From the NCBI RefSeq assembly GCF_029223485.1, contig NZ_JARHTP010000001.1, positions 682,001-746,000 of the forward strand: a stretch of DNA of 64,000 nt. The letters run 5' to 3'. A model generated the notes under the pieces. That model made no database searches, was not told the origin of the DNA, and saw only the letters and a program-made list of their open reading frames with translations. Position numbers and translations under genes: made by a program. Below are positions 15,969 through 26,340 of the stretch, one piece after another; the stretch's first letter is position 1, and each line of letters opens with the position of its first letter. Origin of the DNA: Streptomyces coacervatus. Its GTDB lineage: Bacteria; Actinomycetota; Actinomycetes; Streptomycetales; Streptomycetaceae.

Positions 15969-17123
15969 ATGGCAGAGGCAAAGACGCCTGGACACGGCCC
16001 GCTCACCGGCGTGCGCGTGGTGGAGCTGGCCGGTATCGGGCCCGGCCCGTTCGCCGCCATGCTCCTCGCCGACCTGGGCGCCGACGTCGTCCGCGTGGAC
16101 CGCCCCGGCGGCGTCGGACTCGCGATCAACACGGAGTACGACATCACCAACCGCAACAAGCGCTCGGTGATCGTCGACCTGAAGTCCCCGGACGGCCCCG
16201 CGCGCGTCCTCGACCTCGCCGCACGCGCCGACATCCTCATCGAGGGCTACCGCCCCGGCGTCGCCGAACGCCTCGGCGTCGGCCCCGAGGCCTGCCACGC
16301 CCGCAACCCGGCACTCGTCTACGGCCGCATGACCGGCTGGGGCCAGGAGGGCCCGCTGGCCCACCGCGCCGGCCACGACATCGCGTACATCGCGCTCACC
16401 GGCACCCTCGGCATGATCGGCGATCCGGACTCGCCCCCGGCCGTCCCCGCCAACCTCCTCGGCGACTACGCGGGCGGCTCCCTGTATCTGGTCGTCGGCG
16501 TCCTCGCCGCCCTCCACCACGCGCGCGCCACCGGCACCGGCCAGGTCGTCGATGCCGCCATCGTCGACGGCACCTCCCACCTCGCCGCGATGATCCACGG
16601 CATGCTCGCCGCCGGCGGCTGGCAGGACCGGCGCGGCGCCAACCTCCTGGACGGCGGCTGCCCGTACTACGGCACGTACGAGACGGCCGACGGCAAGCAC
16701 ATGGCGGTCGGCGCCCTGGAACCGCAGTTCTACGACGAGTTCGTGCGCCTTCTCGGCATCCCGGAGCACTCCGACGCCCGCAAGGACTGGGCCCGCTGGG
16801 GCGAGCTGCGCGCGGCGGTCGCGGCCCGCTTCAAGTCCCGCACCCGGGACGAGTGGACGGCCGTCTTCGAGGGCTCCGACGCGTGCGTGGCTCCCGTGCT
16901 GTCGCTGAGCGAGGCCCCGCGCCACCCGCATCTCGCCGCCCGCGGCACCTTCACCGACCACGGCGGCATCACCCAGCCCGCGCCCGCACCCCGCTTCTCC
17001 GCGACCCCCACCGCCGTGCGCACCGGCCCCGCCCAGCCGGGCGCCGACACCACCGACGTGGCGCGCGACTGGGACGTACCCGACCTCCTGAAGGACCAGG
17101 AACTCATGAAGGGCTCCGAATGA
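15969..17123 (+). CDS. CaiB/BaiF CoA transferase, alpha-methylacyl-CoA racemase-like
   Basis: This 384-aa family III enzyme has GVRVVELAGIGPGPFAAMLLADLGADVVRVDRP at the N-terminus, the NRNKRS segment, GHDIAYIALTG (region of the His/Asp pair in racemases) and LLGDYAGGSL. By eye it fits alpha-methylacyl-CoA racemase, which epimerises 2-methyl-branched acyl-CoAs so that beta-oxidation can use them. That suits a branched-chain-lipid-rich actinomycete. It is first in a four-gene acyl-CoA operon and overlaps the next gene by ATGA. Confidence 0.9.
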   Translation: MAEAKTPGHGPLTGVRVVELAGIGPGPFAAMLLADLGADVVRVDRPGGVGLAINTEYDITNRNKRSVIVDLKSPDGPARVLDLAARADILIEGYRPGVAERLGVGPEACHARNPALVYGRMTGWGQEGPLAHRAGHDIAYIALTGTLGMIGDPDSPPAVPANLLGDYAGGSLYLVVGVLAALHHARATGTGQVVDAAIVDGTSHLAAMIHGMLAAGGWQDRRGANLLDGGCPYYGTYETADGKHMAVGALEPQFYDEFVRLLGIPEHSDARKDWARWGELRAAVAARFKSRTRDEWTAVFEGSDACVAPVLSLSEAPRHPHLAARGTFTDHGGITQPAPAPRFSATPTAVRTGPAQPGADTTDVARDWDVPDLLKDQELMKGSE

Positions 17124-18262
17124 AGCGGCAGATCTTCGCCCCCGAGCACGACGCGTTCCGCGCGACCGTGCGCAGTTTCCTGGCCAGGGAGGTGCTGCCG
17201 TACTACGAGCAGTGGGAGAAGGACGGCATCGTCTCCCGCCACGCCTGGCGGGCGGCCGGCAAGCAGGGGCTCCTCGGGCTCGCCGTGCCCGAGGAGTACG
17301 GGGGCGGCGGCACGTCCGATTTCCGCTACGCCACCGTCCTGGCCGAGGAGTTCACGCGCGCGGGTGCGCCCGGGCTCGCCCTCGGACTGCACAACGACGT
17401 CATCGGCCCGTACCTCACCGGCCTCGCCACCGAGGAGCAGAAGCGGCGCTGGCTGCCCGGCTTCTGCGACGGCTCGCTGATCACCGCCATCGCCATGACC
17501 GAGCCCGGCGCCGGCTCCGACCTGCAGGGCATCCGTACGCACGCGGAGGACCGGGGCGACCACTGGGTGCTGAACGGCTCCAAGACGTTCATCTCCAACG
17601 GGATCCTCGCCGACCTGGTGATCGTCGTCGCCAAGACGACCCCGGAGGGCGGCGCCCACGGACTGTCCCTCCTCGTCGTCGAGCGCGGCGCGGAGGGCTT
17701 CGAGCGCGGCCGCAACCTCGACAAGATCGGCCAGAAGGCGCAGGACACGGCCGAGCTGTTCTTCCATGATGTGCGCGTCCCGAAGGAGAACCTCCTGGGC
17801 ACGTTCAACGGTGCCTTCGTCCATCTGATGACGAACCTTGCGCAGGAGCGCCTGAGCATCGCCGTCTCCGCGATCGCCGCCGCCGAGCACCTCCTGGAGA
17901 TCACCACGGAGTACGTCAAGGAGCGCGAGGCCTTCGGCAGGCCGCTCGCCACCAAGCAGCACATCCGCTTCGAGGTGGCCGAGATGGCCACCGAGTGCGC
18001 CGTCACGCGCGCGTTCCTCGACCGCTGCATCGAGGATCACTCGGACGGGCGACTCGACGCCGTGCACGCCTCCATGGCCAAGTGGTGGGCGACCGAGCTG
18101 CAGAAGCGGGTCGCCGACCGCTGCCTCCAACTGCACGGCGGCTACGGCTACATGACCGAGTACCCCGTCGCCCGGGCCTTCACCGACGGCCGCATCCAGA
18201 CCATCTACGGCGGGACGACCGAGATCATGAAGGAGATCATCGGCCGTTCCCTGCTCGGCTAA
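17120..18262 (+). CDS. Acyl-CoA dehydrogenase
   Basis: This 380-aa flavoenzyme catalyses the first step of beta-oxidation. Motifs are AMTEPGAGSDLQGIRT (signature 1), KTFISNG, the GQKAQDTAELFF loop, GRPLATKQHIRFEVAEM, and LQLHGGYGYMTEYPVARAFTDGRI near the C-terminus. The catalytic base is probably the Glu in GGTTEIMKEIIGR. ATG overlaps the previous stop (ATGA), implying translational coupling. Confidence 0.95.
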   Translation: MKRQIFAPEHDAFRATVRSFLAREVLPYYEQWEKDGIVSRHAWRAAGKQGLLGLAVPEEYGGGGTSDFRYATVLAEEFTRAGAPGLALGLHNDVIGPYLTGLATEEQKRRWLPGFCDGSLITAIAMTEPGAGSDLQGIRTHAEDRGDHWVLNGSKTFISNGILADLVIVVAKTTPEGGAHGLSLLVVERGAEGFERGRNLDKIGQKAQDTAELFFHDVRVPKENLLGTFNGAFVHLMTNLAQERLSIAVSAIAAAEHLLEITTEYVKEREAFGRPLATKQHIRFEVAEMATECAVTRAFLDRCIEDHSDGRLDAVHASMAKWWATELQKRVADRCLQLHGGYGYMTEYPVARAFTDGRIQTIYGGTTEIMKEIIGRSLLG

Positions 18263-18283
18263 CCCTCGTTGAAAGGCTTTCCA

Positions 18284-19498
<1,215 letters not shown>

Positions 19499-19548
19499 AC
19501 ACCCGGCGGAACCAAGAGACTTCAGAGACTTCAACGGAGACCCTCGTC

Positions 19549-21723
19549 ATGACTCAGAGCACCACCATCCGCTGGGAACAGGACCGCACCGGCGTCGTCA
19601 CCCTCGTCCTCGACGACCCGAACCAGTCCGCGAACACCATGAACGCCGCGTTCCGCGACTCCCTTGCAGCGGTCACCGAGCGCCTGGAGGCCGAGAAGGA
19701 CTCCATCCGCGGCATCATCTTCACCTCCGCCAAGAAGACCTTTTTCGCCGGCGGCGACCTGCGCGACCTCATCCGGGTCACCCCCGAGACCGCGCAGGAC
19801 CTCTTCGACGGCGGCATGGCGATCAAGCGCAACCTGCGCCGCATCGAGACCCTGGGCAAGCCTGTCGTCGCCGCGATCAACGGCGCGGCCCTGGGCGGCG
19901 GTTACGAGATCGCCCTCGCCTGCCACCACCGGGTCGCCCTCGACGCGCCCGGCTCGAAGATCGGCTGCCCCGAGGTCACCCTGGGCCTGCTCCCCGGAGG
20001 CGGCGGCGTCGCCCGTACGGTCCGCCTGCTGGGCATCGCCGACGCGCTCCTGAAGGTGCTGCTCCAGGGCACCCAGTACAACCCCCAGCGCGCCCTGCAG
20101 AACGGCCTGGTCGACGATGTGGCCGCCACCCCGGACGAACTGCTCGCCAAGGCCCGCGCGTTCATCGACGCCAACCCCGAGTCGCAGCAGCCCTGGGACA
20201 AGCCCGGCTACCGCATCCCGGGCGGCACCCCCGCCAACCCCAAGTTCGCGGCCAACCTGCCCGCCTTCCCGGCCAACCTGCGCAAGCAGACCAACGGCGC
20301 GCCCTACCCGGCGCCGCGCAACATCCTCGCGGCGGCCGTGGAAGGCTCCCAGGTCGACTTCGAGACCGCACAGGTCATCGAGGCGCGCTACTTCGTCGAG
20401 CTGGCAGCCGGCCAGACCTCGAAGAACATGATCCAGGCCTTCTTCTTCGACCTCCAGGCCGTCAACTCCGGCGCCAACCGCCCCAAGGGCATCGAGCCCC
20501 GCCCGGTCCGCAAGGTCGCGGTCCTCGGCGCCGGGATGATGGGCGCGGGCATCGCGTACTCGTGCGCCCGCGCCGGCATCGACGTCGTCCTGAAGGACGT
20601 GTCCCCGGAAGCGGCCGCCAAGGGCAAGGGCTACTCCGAGAAGCTCTGCGCGAAGGCCGTCTCCCGGGGCCGTACGACGCAGGAGAAGGCGGACGCGCTG
20701 CTCGCCCGCATCACGCCGACGGCGGATCCGCAGGACGTGGCCGGCTGCGACGCGGTCATCGAGGCCGTGTTCGAGAACCCGGAGCTCAAGCACAAGGTGT
20801 TCCAGGAGATCCAGCACATCGTCGAGCCGGACGCGCTGCTGTGCTCCAACACGTCGACGCTGCCGATCACCGCGCTGGCCGAGGGAGTGGAGCGCCAGTC
20901 CGACTTCGTCGGCCTGCACTTCTTCTCTCCCGTGGACAAGATGCCGCTCGTCGAGATCATCAAGGGCGAGCGGACCGGCGACGAGGCCCTCGCCCGCGCC
21001 TTCGACCTGGTCCGCCAGATCAAGAAGACGCCGATCGTCGTGAACGACTCGCGCGGCTTCTTCACCTCCCGTGTCATCGGCCACTTCATCAACGAGGGCG
21101 TCGCGATGGTCGGCGAGGGCATCGAGCCCGCGTCCGTCGAGCAGGCCGCGGCGCAGGCGGGCTACCCGGCGAAGGTCCTCTCCCTGATGGACGAGCTGAC
21201 GCTCACGCTCCCGCGGAAGATCCGCAACGAGTCGAAGCGGGCCGTCGAGGAGGCAGGCGGCACCTGGCCGACGCACCCCGCCGAGGCGGTCATCGACCGC
21301 ATGGTCGACGAGTTCGGGCGGACCGGACGCAGCGGGGGAGCGGGCTTCTACGAGTACGGGGAGGACGGCAAGCGGGCGCGGCTCTGGCCCGGCCTGCGCG
21401 AGCACTTCACACGCGAAGGCGCCGAGATCCCCTTCAGGGACATGCAGGAGCGCATGCTCTTCTCCGAGGCGCTCGACACGGTCAAGCTCCTGGAGGAGAA
21501 CGTCCTGACGTCCGTCGCCGACGCCAACATCGGCTCCATCTTCGGCATCGGCTTCCCCGGCTGGACGGGCGGCGTACTGCAGTACATCAACGGATACGAG
21601 GGCGGGCTGCCGGGCTTCGTGGCACGCGCGCGTGAGCTGGCGGAGCGGTACGGGGAGCGGTTCACCCCGCCTGCGCTGCTGGTGGAGAAGGCGGAGAAGG
21701 GGGAGCGGTTCACGGACGCGTGA
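19549..21723 (+). CDS. FadB/FadJ-like multifunctional enoyl-CoA hydratase/3-hydroxyacyl-CoA dehydrogenase
   Basis: A 724-aa fusion. The N-terminal crotonase domain has FFAGGDL and NGAALGGGYEIALACHHR, with Glu in GCPEVTLGLLPGGGG. The NAD-binding dehydrogenase domain starts at VAVLGAGMMGAGIAY (about residue 325) with VFENPELKHKVFQEI, SNTSTLPIT and FVGLHFFSPVDKMPLVEII (His-Glu pair). The C-terminal 3HCDH domain includes YEYGEDGKRARLWPGL. It forms the fatty-acid oxidation alpha-subunit, pairing with the upstream thiolase as beta-subunit. A strong hairpin follows its stop. Confidence 0.95.
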   Translation: MTQSTTIRWEQDRTGVVTLVLDDPNQSANTMNAAFRDSLAAVTERLEAEKDSIRGIIFTSAKKTFFAGGDLRDLIRVTPETAQDLFDGGMAIKRNLRRIETLGKPVVAAINGAALGGGYEIALACHHRVALDAPGSKIGCPEVTLGLLPGGGGVARTVRLLGIADALLKVLLQGTQYNPQRALQNGLVDDVAATPDELLAKARAFIDANPESQQPWDKPGYRIPGGTPANPKFAANLPAFPANLRKQTNGAPYPAPRNILAAAVEGSQVDFETAQVIEARYFVELAAGQTSKNMIQAFFFDLQAVNSGANRPKGIEPRPVRKVAVLGAGMMGAGIAYSCARAGIDVVLKDVSPEAAAKGKGYSEKLCAKAVSRGRTTQEKADALLARITPTADPQDVAGCDAVIEAVFENPELKHKVFQEIQHIVEPDALLCSNTSTLPITALAEGVERQSDFVGLHFFSPVDKMPLVEIIKGERTGDEALARAFDLVRQIKKTPIVVNDSRGFFTSRVIGHFINEGVAMVGEGIEPASVEQAAAQAGYPAKVLSLMDELTLTLPRKIRNESKRAVEEAGGTWPTHPAEAVIDRMVDEFGRTGRSGGAGFYEYGEDGKRARLWPGLREHFTREGAEIPFRDMQERMLFSEALDTVKLLEENVLTSVADANIGSIFGIGFPGWTGGVLQYINGYEGGLPGFVARARELAERYGERFTPPALLVEKAEKGERFTDA

Positions 21724-21730
21724 GCTGTCC

Positions 21731-21750
21731 CTGGGGGCTGCCGCCCCCAG
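21731..21750 (+). terminator. Intrinsic hairpin after the FadB-like gene
   Basis: CTGGGGGC-TGCC-GCCCCCAG is a perfect 8-bp stem 7 bp past the stop, followed by ACCCCCGCTTCC. It is a plausible operon terminator. I recall this GGGGGC-loop-GCCCCC-AGACCCCC form as frequent in Streptomyces. Confidence 0.75.
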
Positions 21751-21886
21751 ACCCCCGCTTCCGCCTGAACGGCCTCGTCGCAGGCGCATACCGCTGAGCG
21801 ACACGGCCCCCTTGCCCCCCGGCCCACGGGACCCGCACGCTGACCGGCGAGCCGGTTCGCCAGGTCCCCGTCCCGAGGAGCCCCCC

Positions 21887-23512
21887 ATGGGATACCGTCC
21901 CGCCCTCGCCGTCCTGGACATCCTCCGCGGCGAGGGCGTGGACCGCGTCTTCGGCAACCCCGGCACCACCGAACTCCCTTTCCTGGCGGCCCTGGCGGAC
22001 GCCCACGGCAGCCCCGAGTACGTACTCGGTGTCCACGAGGGCGCCGTCGTCGCCATGGCCGACGGCTACGCCCGCGGCACCGGCCGCCCCGCCTTCGTCA
22101 GCCTGCACATCGCCGCCGGCCTCGCCAACGGCCTGATCGGCCTGCTCAACGCCCGCCGCTCCCGCACCCCCCTTGTCGTGACTGCCGGCCAACAGGATCG
22201 CCGCCACCTCCAGCAGGACCCCATGCTCACCGGCGACCTCATCGGCCTCGCCACACCCGCCGTGAAGGCGACGTACGACGTCCAGCACGCCCACGACCTG
22301 CCCCTCGCCCTGCGCCGCGCCTTCGCCCTGGCCGTACGGCCGCCCGCCGGACCGGTGTTCCTGTCCGTCCCCATGGACGTGCTCGCCGAGGACACCGAGG
22401 TCGAGATCCCGGCCCGCACCCCCACACCCCCGCCGGGACCGGCCCCGGGCCTCGAACGCGCCGCCCTCCTGCTCGGCGCCGCAACCCGCCCCGCGATCGT
22501 CGCGGGCGACGGCGTGGGCCGCGAGGACGCCCTCGCCGCACTCGTTCGTACGGCGGAGACGTGCGGCGCCGTCGTCCACCACCAGCCCATGGCCGACTGC
22601 CTCAACTTCCCCACCACCCACCCGCTCCACGCCGGGATGCTGCCGCCCCGCCACGACGCGATCCGCGCCGCCCTCGCCGCGTACGACACCGTGCTGATCG
22701 CCGGAGCGCACGCCTTCACGCCCCACCACTACACGCCCGGACCTGCGCTGCCGCCCGGTCTCACCGTCGTCCAGCTCGACTCGGACCCGCACGAGATCGG
22801 CCGTAACTTCCCCGCCGCGGCCGGACTGGTGGGAGCCCTCGCCCCCTCCCTCCACTGCCTCGCCGAACTCCTCCGCGACCGCGTCCCCGCCCACACGGCC
22901 AAGGCCCGCATCCTGCACGCCGGTGAACGCCACACCGCCGACCGCGACCGCGCCGAGTCCGCCGCCCGCGCCGCCTACTCCCCGGCACCGCTCGCCCCCT
23001 GGGCAGCCGCCCACGCCGTCGCCCGTGGTCTGCCGCCCGACGCCGTGGTCGTCGAAGAGGCCATCACCGTCGGCCTGTTGCTCCGCCGCCTCGTCCGCCT
23101 CGACCGCCCCGGCAGCTACACCCACACCGTCGGCGGCGGCCTGGGCTGGGGCATCGGCGCCGCCGTCGGCCGCGCACTCGCCGAACCCGGCCGCCCGGTC
23201 GTCGCCGTCCTGGGCGACGGCTGCACCCTGTTCGGCCTGCAGGGACTGTGGAGCGCCGCCCGCCAGGCGGCCCCTGTCCTGTTCGTCGTCATGAGCAACG
23301 GCGCCTACCGCACCCTCCAGGACACCTATGAAGCAACGGGCGGCACGGGCGTCTGCCCCGGCACCGACCTGGGACAGCTGGACTTCACCCAGGCAGCCGG
23401 CTTCTTCGGAGTCGACGCGGTACGCGCGGCCGACGCCGACCACCTGCGCGAACTGGTCGCAGGGGCGGGCGAGTTGACGCGACCGCTGCTGGTCGACGTA
23501 CCACTGCGGTAG
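21887..23512 (+). CDS. ThDP-dependent decarboxylase (benzoylformate decarboxylase/acetolactate synthase-like)
   Basis: This 541-aa enzyme has the three-domain ThDP fold. FGNPGTTELPFL at the N-terminus is characteristic of benzoylformate decarboxylase. The ThDP-activating Glu is in VHEGAVVAMADGYAR. LGDGCTLFGLQG followed 20-odd residues later by SNGAYRTL is the ThDP/Mg site. ACAGGLANG-like and TPAVKAT segments fit 2-keto-acid decarboxylases. The substrate is unproven. GAGGAG is 7 nt before the ATG. It follows the beta-oxidation operon but after a terminator, so it is probably separately expressed. Confidence 0.85.
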   Translation: MGYRPALAVLDILRGEGVDRVFGNPGTTELPFLAALADAHGSPEYVLGVHEGAVVAMADGYARGTGRPAFVSLHIAAGLANGLIGLLNARRSRTPLVVTAGQQDRRHLQQDPMLTGDLIGLATPAVKATYDVQHAHDLPLALRRAFALAVRPPAGPVFLSVPMDVLAEDTEVEIPARTPTPPPGPAPGLERAALLLGAATRPAIVAGDGVGREDALAALVRTAETCGAVVHHQPMADCLNFPTTHPLHAGMLPPRHDAIRAALAAYDTVLIAGAHAFTPHHYTPGPALPPGLTVVQLDSDPHEIGRNFPAAAGLVGALAPSLHCLAELLRDRVPAHTAKARILHAGERHTADRDRAESAARAAYSPAPLAPWAAAHAVARGLPPDAVVVEEAITVGLLLRRLVRLDRPGSYTHTVGGGLGWGIGAAVGRALAEPGRPVVAVLGDGCTLFGLQGLWSAARQAAPVLFVVMSNGAYRTLQDTYEATGGTGVCPGTDLGQLDFTQAAGFFGVDAVRAADADHLRELVAGAGELTRPLLVDVPLR

Positions 23513-23601
23513 GCGTCGGCCGGCCGGGCCGGTCCGCCGGATCGACTGCTCATCGCGGGGAGGCAGGGGGCACCGGCGGACAGCGGCCGGGGCCGGTCCT
23601 G

Positions 23602-24390
23602 TCAGGCGCCGGCGCCCCCGTCGACCGGGATGATCGCGCCGGTCACATACGAGGCACGGTCGCTGAGCAGCCAGGCGGCCACCTCGGCGATCTCGCGGGG
23701 CTCGGCCATCCGGCCGAGCGGTGTCGCCGCGTTGTTGGCCTCGATGATGCCGGGAGTCGCCGCCTCCCACTTCTCCATCATCTCCGTGGCGGTGCCGCCG
23801 GGGGTGATGCCGTTCACCCGGATGCTCTCAGGGGCCCAGGTCACCGCGGCGGTCTCGGTGATGCTGTTGAGCGCGCGCTTCATGGCGCCGTATGCGGGCA
23901 GGGCCGGGTTCGCCCGGCGGCTGCCGATGCTCGAGGTGTTGACGATCGCCCCGCCGCCGCTCTGCCGCATGAGCGCGGCCTCGGCGGTCATGGCGGTCCA
24001 GTGCGAGCGGAAGTTCACGGCGAACTGCTCGTCGATGTCCTTGTCGCTCGTGGTGTCGAGCGGGCCGGGCTGCTGCTGGACGACGGCACCGTTGTTGAAG
24101 GCGCCGTCGAGCCGTCCGTGCAGCCTTTCGACGTGGTCGACGGCGGCGCGGATGCTCGCGCGGTCGGCGAGGTCCAGGGGGACGGCGTCGGCGGTGCCGC
24201 CGTCGGCGCGGATCTCGGTGACGATGCGGTCCAGGGCGTCGGTGCTGCGGGCGGCGAGCACGACGGCGGCGCCCTCGGAGGCGAAGAGCCGGGCCGCGGC
24301 CGCGCCGATGCCGCGGCTGGCGCCGGTGATGAAGACGACCTTGCCGGTGAGCAGGCCGATGGGTGCGGTGCTGGTGGTGTTTTCCGTCAT
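23602..24390 (-). CDS. SDR-family oxidoreductase
   Basis: This 262-aa classical short-chain dehydrogenase has the cofactor motif TGASRGIGAAAARLFA (about 23-38), the NNGAVV segment replacing NNAG, catalytic Ser in NTSSIGS, YGAMK (Tyr-x3-Lys) and a C-terminal GGAGA. It is divergent from a MmyB-type regulator across an 85-bp gap holding a perfect 19-bp palindrome, so it is probably that regulator's target. The substrate is unknown. Confidence 0.92.
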   Translation of the reverse strand: MTENTTSTAPIGLLTGKVVFITGASRGIGAAAARLFASEGAAVVLAARSTDALDRIVTEIRADGGTADAVPLDLADRASIRAAVDHVERLHGRLDGAFNNGAVVQQQPGPLDTTSDKDIDEQFAVNFRSHWTAMTAEAALMRQSGGGAIVNTSSIGSRRANPALPAYGAMKRALNSITETAAVTWAPESIRVNGITPGGTATEMMEKWEAATPGIIEANNAATPLGRMAEPREIAEVAAWLLSDRASYVTGAIIPVDGGAGA

Positions 24391-24403
24391 GCCGTCACTG
24401 TCG

Positions 24404-24422
24404 ATCCGGTCCGGGACCGGAT
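24404..24422. promoter_or_regulatory. Perfect 19-bp palindrome in the SDR/MmyB divergent promoter
   Basis: ATCCGGTCCGGGACCGGAT has 9-bp arms around one central base. It lies 14 bp from the SDR start and 54 bp from the regulator start, placed to control both. Confidence 0.7.
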
Positions 24423-24475
24423 ACAGGCACAGCCAGTACTACGATCCGCCGCCGGGCAGCGCGCACACTTCACGT

Positions 24476-25327
24476 ATGGACAGGCAGGAGCTCGGGGCAT
24501 TTCTCCGCAGCCGACGCGAGCGGCTCAGGCCGCAGGACGTCGGCCTCCCCTCAGGCCCGCGACGCAGGACCCCGGGGCTTCGTCGTGAGGAGATCGCGGT
24601 CCTCGCGCACATCTCCACGGAGTACTACGTCCGGCTCGAACAGGGCCGCGCGCCGCGCCCGTCCGGCGAGGTCCTCGCCGGGATCGCGGCCGCGCTGCGG
24701 CTGACCGACGCCGAGTCCGACCACCTCCACGTCCTCGCGGGTACCGCGCCGGCCCGCACCCGGCTGCACCGGCGCGACGTCCGCCCGAGCATCCTCGCCC
24801 TCCTCGACCGGCTGCCGCAGACGGCCGGCTTGGTGATCTCGGCCGCGTTCGAGGTGCTCGCGTGGAACGACCTCGCGGCCGCGCTCATGGAGGACTTCGC
24901 CGTGCTCGCCCCCGAGGACCGCAATCTCGCGCGCCGGGCGTTCCTCGGGGCCGAGCGCGCAGAGGCGACGCTGTACGGGATCTCCGACACCGCAGAGTTC
25001 CGCCACCAAGTGGTCATGCAGCTCCACGCCACCCTCGCCCGCTACCCCACGGATCCCGCGGTGACCGGCCTCGTCGACGAACTCCGTAACACCAGCCCCG
25101 ACTTCGCCCGGCTCTGGGAGCAACACGACGTGCAGGCTGCGCCGATGCTGACGAAGATCTTCCGCCACCCGGTCGTCGGACAGATCACCGTCGACTGCGA
25201 CTCGCTCTCGCTCACGGACCGCGACCAGCACCTCGTGCTCTACAGCGCGCCGCCAGGATCCCCCGGCGCCGAGGCTCTGGCTCTTCTCAACGTCCTCGGC
25301 GCCCAGGCGAGTGACTACCTGCGGTAG
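24476..25327 (+). CDS. MmyB-like helix-turn-helix regulator
   Basis: A 283-aa protein. The N-terminal Xre-type HTH contains LGAFLRSRRERLRPQDVG, RRTPGLRREEIAVLAHIS and YYVRLEQGRAPRPS. The C-terminal PAS-like MmyB ligand-binding domain has LVISAAFEVLAWNDLAAALM, FARLWEQHDV and HPVVGQITVDCDSL. Such regulators in Streptomyces typically sit divergent from an SDR, as here, and are thought to respond to fatty-acid-like ligands. ATG at 24476 has no Shine-Dalgarno. CACACT 6 nt upstream could be a -10. Confidence 0.93.
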   Translation: MDRQELGAFLRSRRERLRPQDVGLPSGPRRRTPGLRREEIAVLAHISTEYYVRLEQGRAPRPSGEVLAGIAAALRLTDAESDHLHVLAGTAPARTRLHRRDVRPSILALLDRLPQTAGLVISAAFEVLAWNDLAAALMEDFAVLAPEDRNLARRAFLGAERAEATLYGISDTAEFRHQVVMQLHATLARYPTDPAVTGLVDELRNTSPDFARLWEQHDVQAAPMLTKIFRHPVVGQITVDCDSLSLTDRDQHLVLYSAPPGSPGAEALALLNVLGAQASDYLR

Positions 25328-25395
25328 TGCAATGCCGGCGCGGACAGCGCCGCCCCCTCCTTGTCACCCCACCCGGAAACGACGACCATCGGTCC

Positions 25396-26136
25396 ATGAC
25401 GGACGGTCGGCCGCCGAAGTCTGTACTCGCCCGCGGGGCCATGCTGCTGCGCGCCTGCGGCGACTGCGGCACCGCTCTCACCCTCGCCGAGCTGGCCCAG
25501 CGCACGGGACTGCCCAAGCCCACCGCGCACCGGCTGCTCGGCGAGCTGGTCCGGCTCGGCCTGGTCGAGCGCACCGAGGAGGGCAGCTACCGCATCGGGC
25601 TCGGCCTGTTCGTGCTCGGTCAGTCGGCGCCGACCGTGCGCGAGCTGCGGGACGCGGCGCTGCCGTACCTCGGGGACCTGCACGAGGCGACGCAGGAGAA
25701 CGTGCACCTGGCCGTCCCGGACGGCACCGACACCCTCTTCCTGGAGAAGATCACCGGCCGCCGCGCCACCCCGATCGTCTCCCGCACCGGAGGCCGGCTG
25801 CCCGCCCACTGCACGGCCACCGGCAAGCTGTTCCTCGCCCACGACCCCGGCCCGCTGCACCGCACCCTGCCCCGGCTGACCCCGCGCACCCTCGTCCTCC
25901 CCGGCCAGCTCGCCCGCGACCTCGCCCTGACCCGCGCCCGCGGCTACGCCGTCAACCTGGAGGAGGCCGAGGTCGGCGTCTCGGCCGTCGCCGCCCCCGT
26001 CTACCTCCGCGACCACGGCCCCCGCCCGATCGCCGCGATCTCCGTCACCGGCGGCACCCGCCGCCTCGACATGGCCCGCATGGGCGCACGGGTGTGCGCG
26101 GCGGCGAGGGCGCTGACGCGGACACTGTCGGCCTGA
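25396..26136 (+). CDS. IclR-family transcriptional regulator
   Basis: A 246-aa regulator. The N-terminal winged HTH (LTLAELAQRTGLPKPTAHRLL, then LVERTEEGSYRIGLGLF) is followed by the IclR effector domain with LPAHCTATGKLFLA and ARGYAVNLEEAEVGVSAVAAPV. It is convergent with the ABC transporter operon, whose far end borders an SDR gene. IclR proteins commonly regulate nearby sugar or aromatic uptake and catabolism, so the transporter/SDR promoter is a likely target. The last codons form part of a tandem duplication. Confidence 0.92.
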   Translation: MTDGRPPKSVLARGAMLLRACGDCGTALTLAELAQRTGLPKPTAHRLLGELVRLGLVERTEEGSYRIGLGLFVLGQSAPTVRELRDAALPYLGDLHEATQENVHLAVPDGTDTLFLEKITGRRATPIVSRTGGRLPAHCTATGKLFLAHDPGPLHRTLPRLTPRTLVLPGQLARDLALTRARGYAVNLEEAEVGVSAVAAPVYLRDHGPRPIAAISVTGGTRRLDMARMGARVCAAARALTRTLSA

Positions 26137-26340
26137 CCCGGGCTCGGCCCAGTGGTCACGCCCGGGCGGGTGCCGCTTGCTGCCCGTCGACCACCTTTCG
26201 GCCTGATTCCGGTATCGCCTGCTGACGCGGACACTGTGGGTCGGCCTGGCGGGGGCGCGGCCCGGTGGTCACGCCCGGGCGTGCGCCGCCTGCTGCCCGC
26301 CCCGTATCTCTCAGCCCGACTCCGGCACCGCCTGCTGCAT
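26113..26340. repeat. Imperfect ~109-bp tandem duplication at the IclR/ABC-ATPase 3' ends
   Basis: Unit 1 starts at 26113 and unit 2 at 26222 with the shared CTGACGCGGACACTG. Both then share GGTCACGCCCGGGCG, a GCCG-CTGCTGCCCG stretch and CCGACTCCGG/TGATTCCGG followed by CGCCTGCTG. Offsets drift from 109 to 113 bp, showing small indels. Unit 1 covers the IclR C-terminal codons and unit 2 covers the C-terminal codons of the ATPase. Confidence 0.75.

Noticed and set aside
19531..22056. 841-codon minus-strand frame opposite the FadB-like gene
   Set aside because: Shadow of a well-defined two-domain enzyme. No independent start signal or domain.
23532..23581. GTCCGCCGG/CCGGCGGAC inverted repeat between the ThDP enzyme and SDR genes
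   Set aside because: The 9-bp arms are separated by 32 nt in very GC-rich DNA. A terminator is possible but no more likely than chance.
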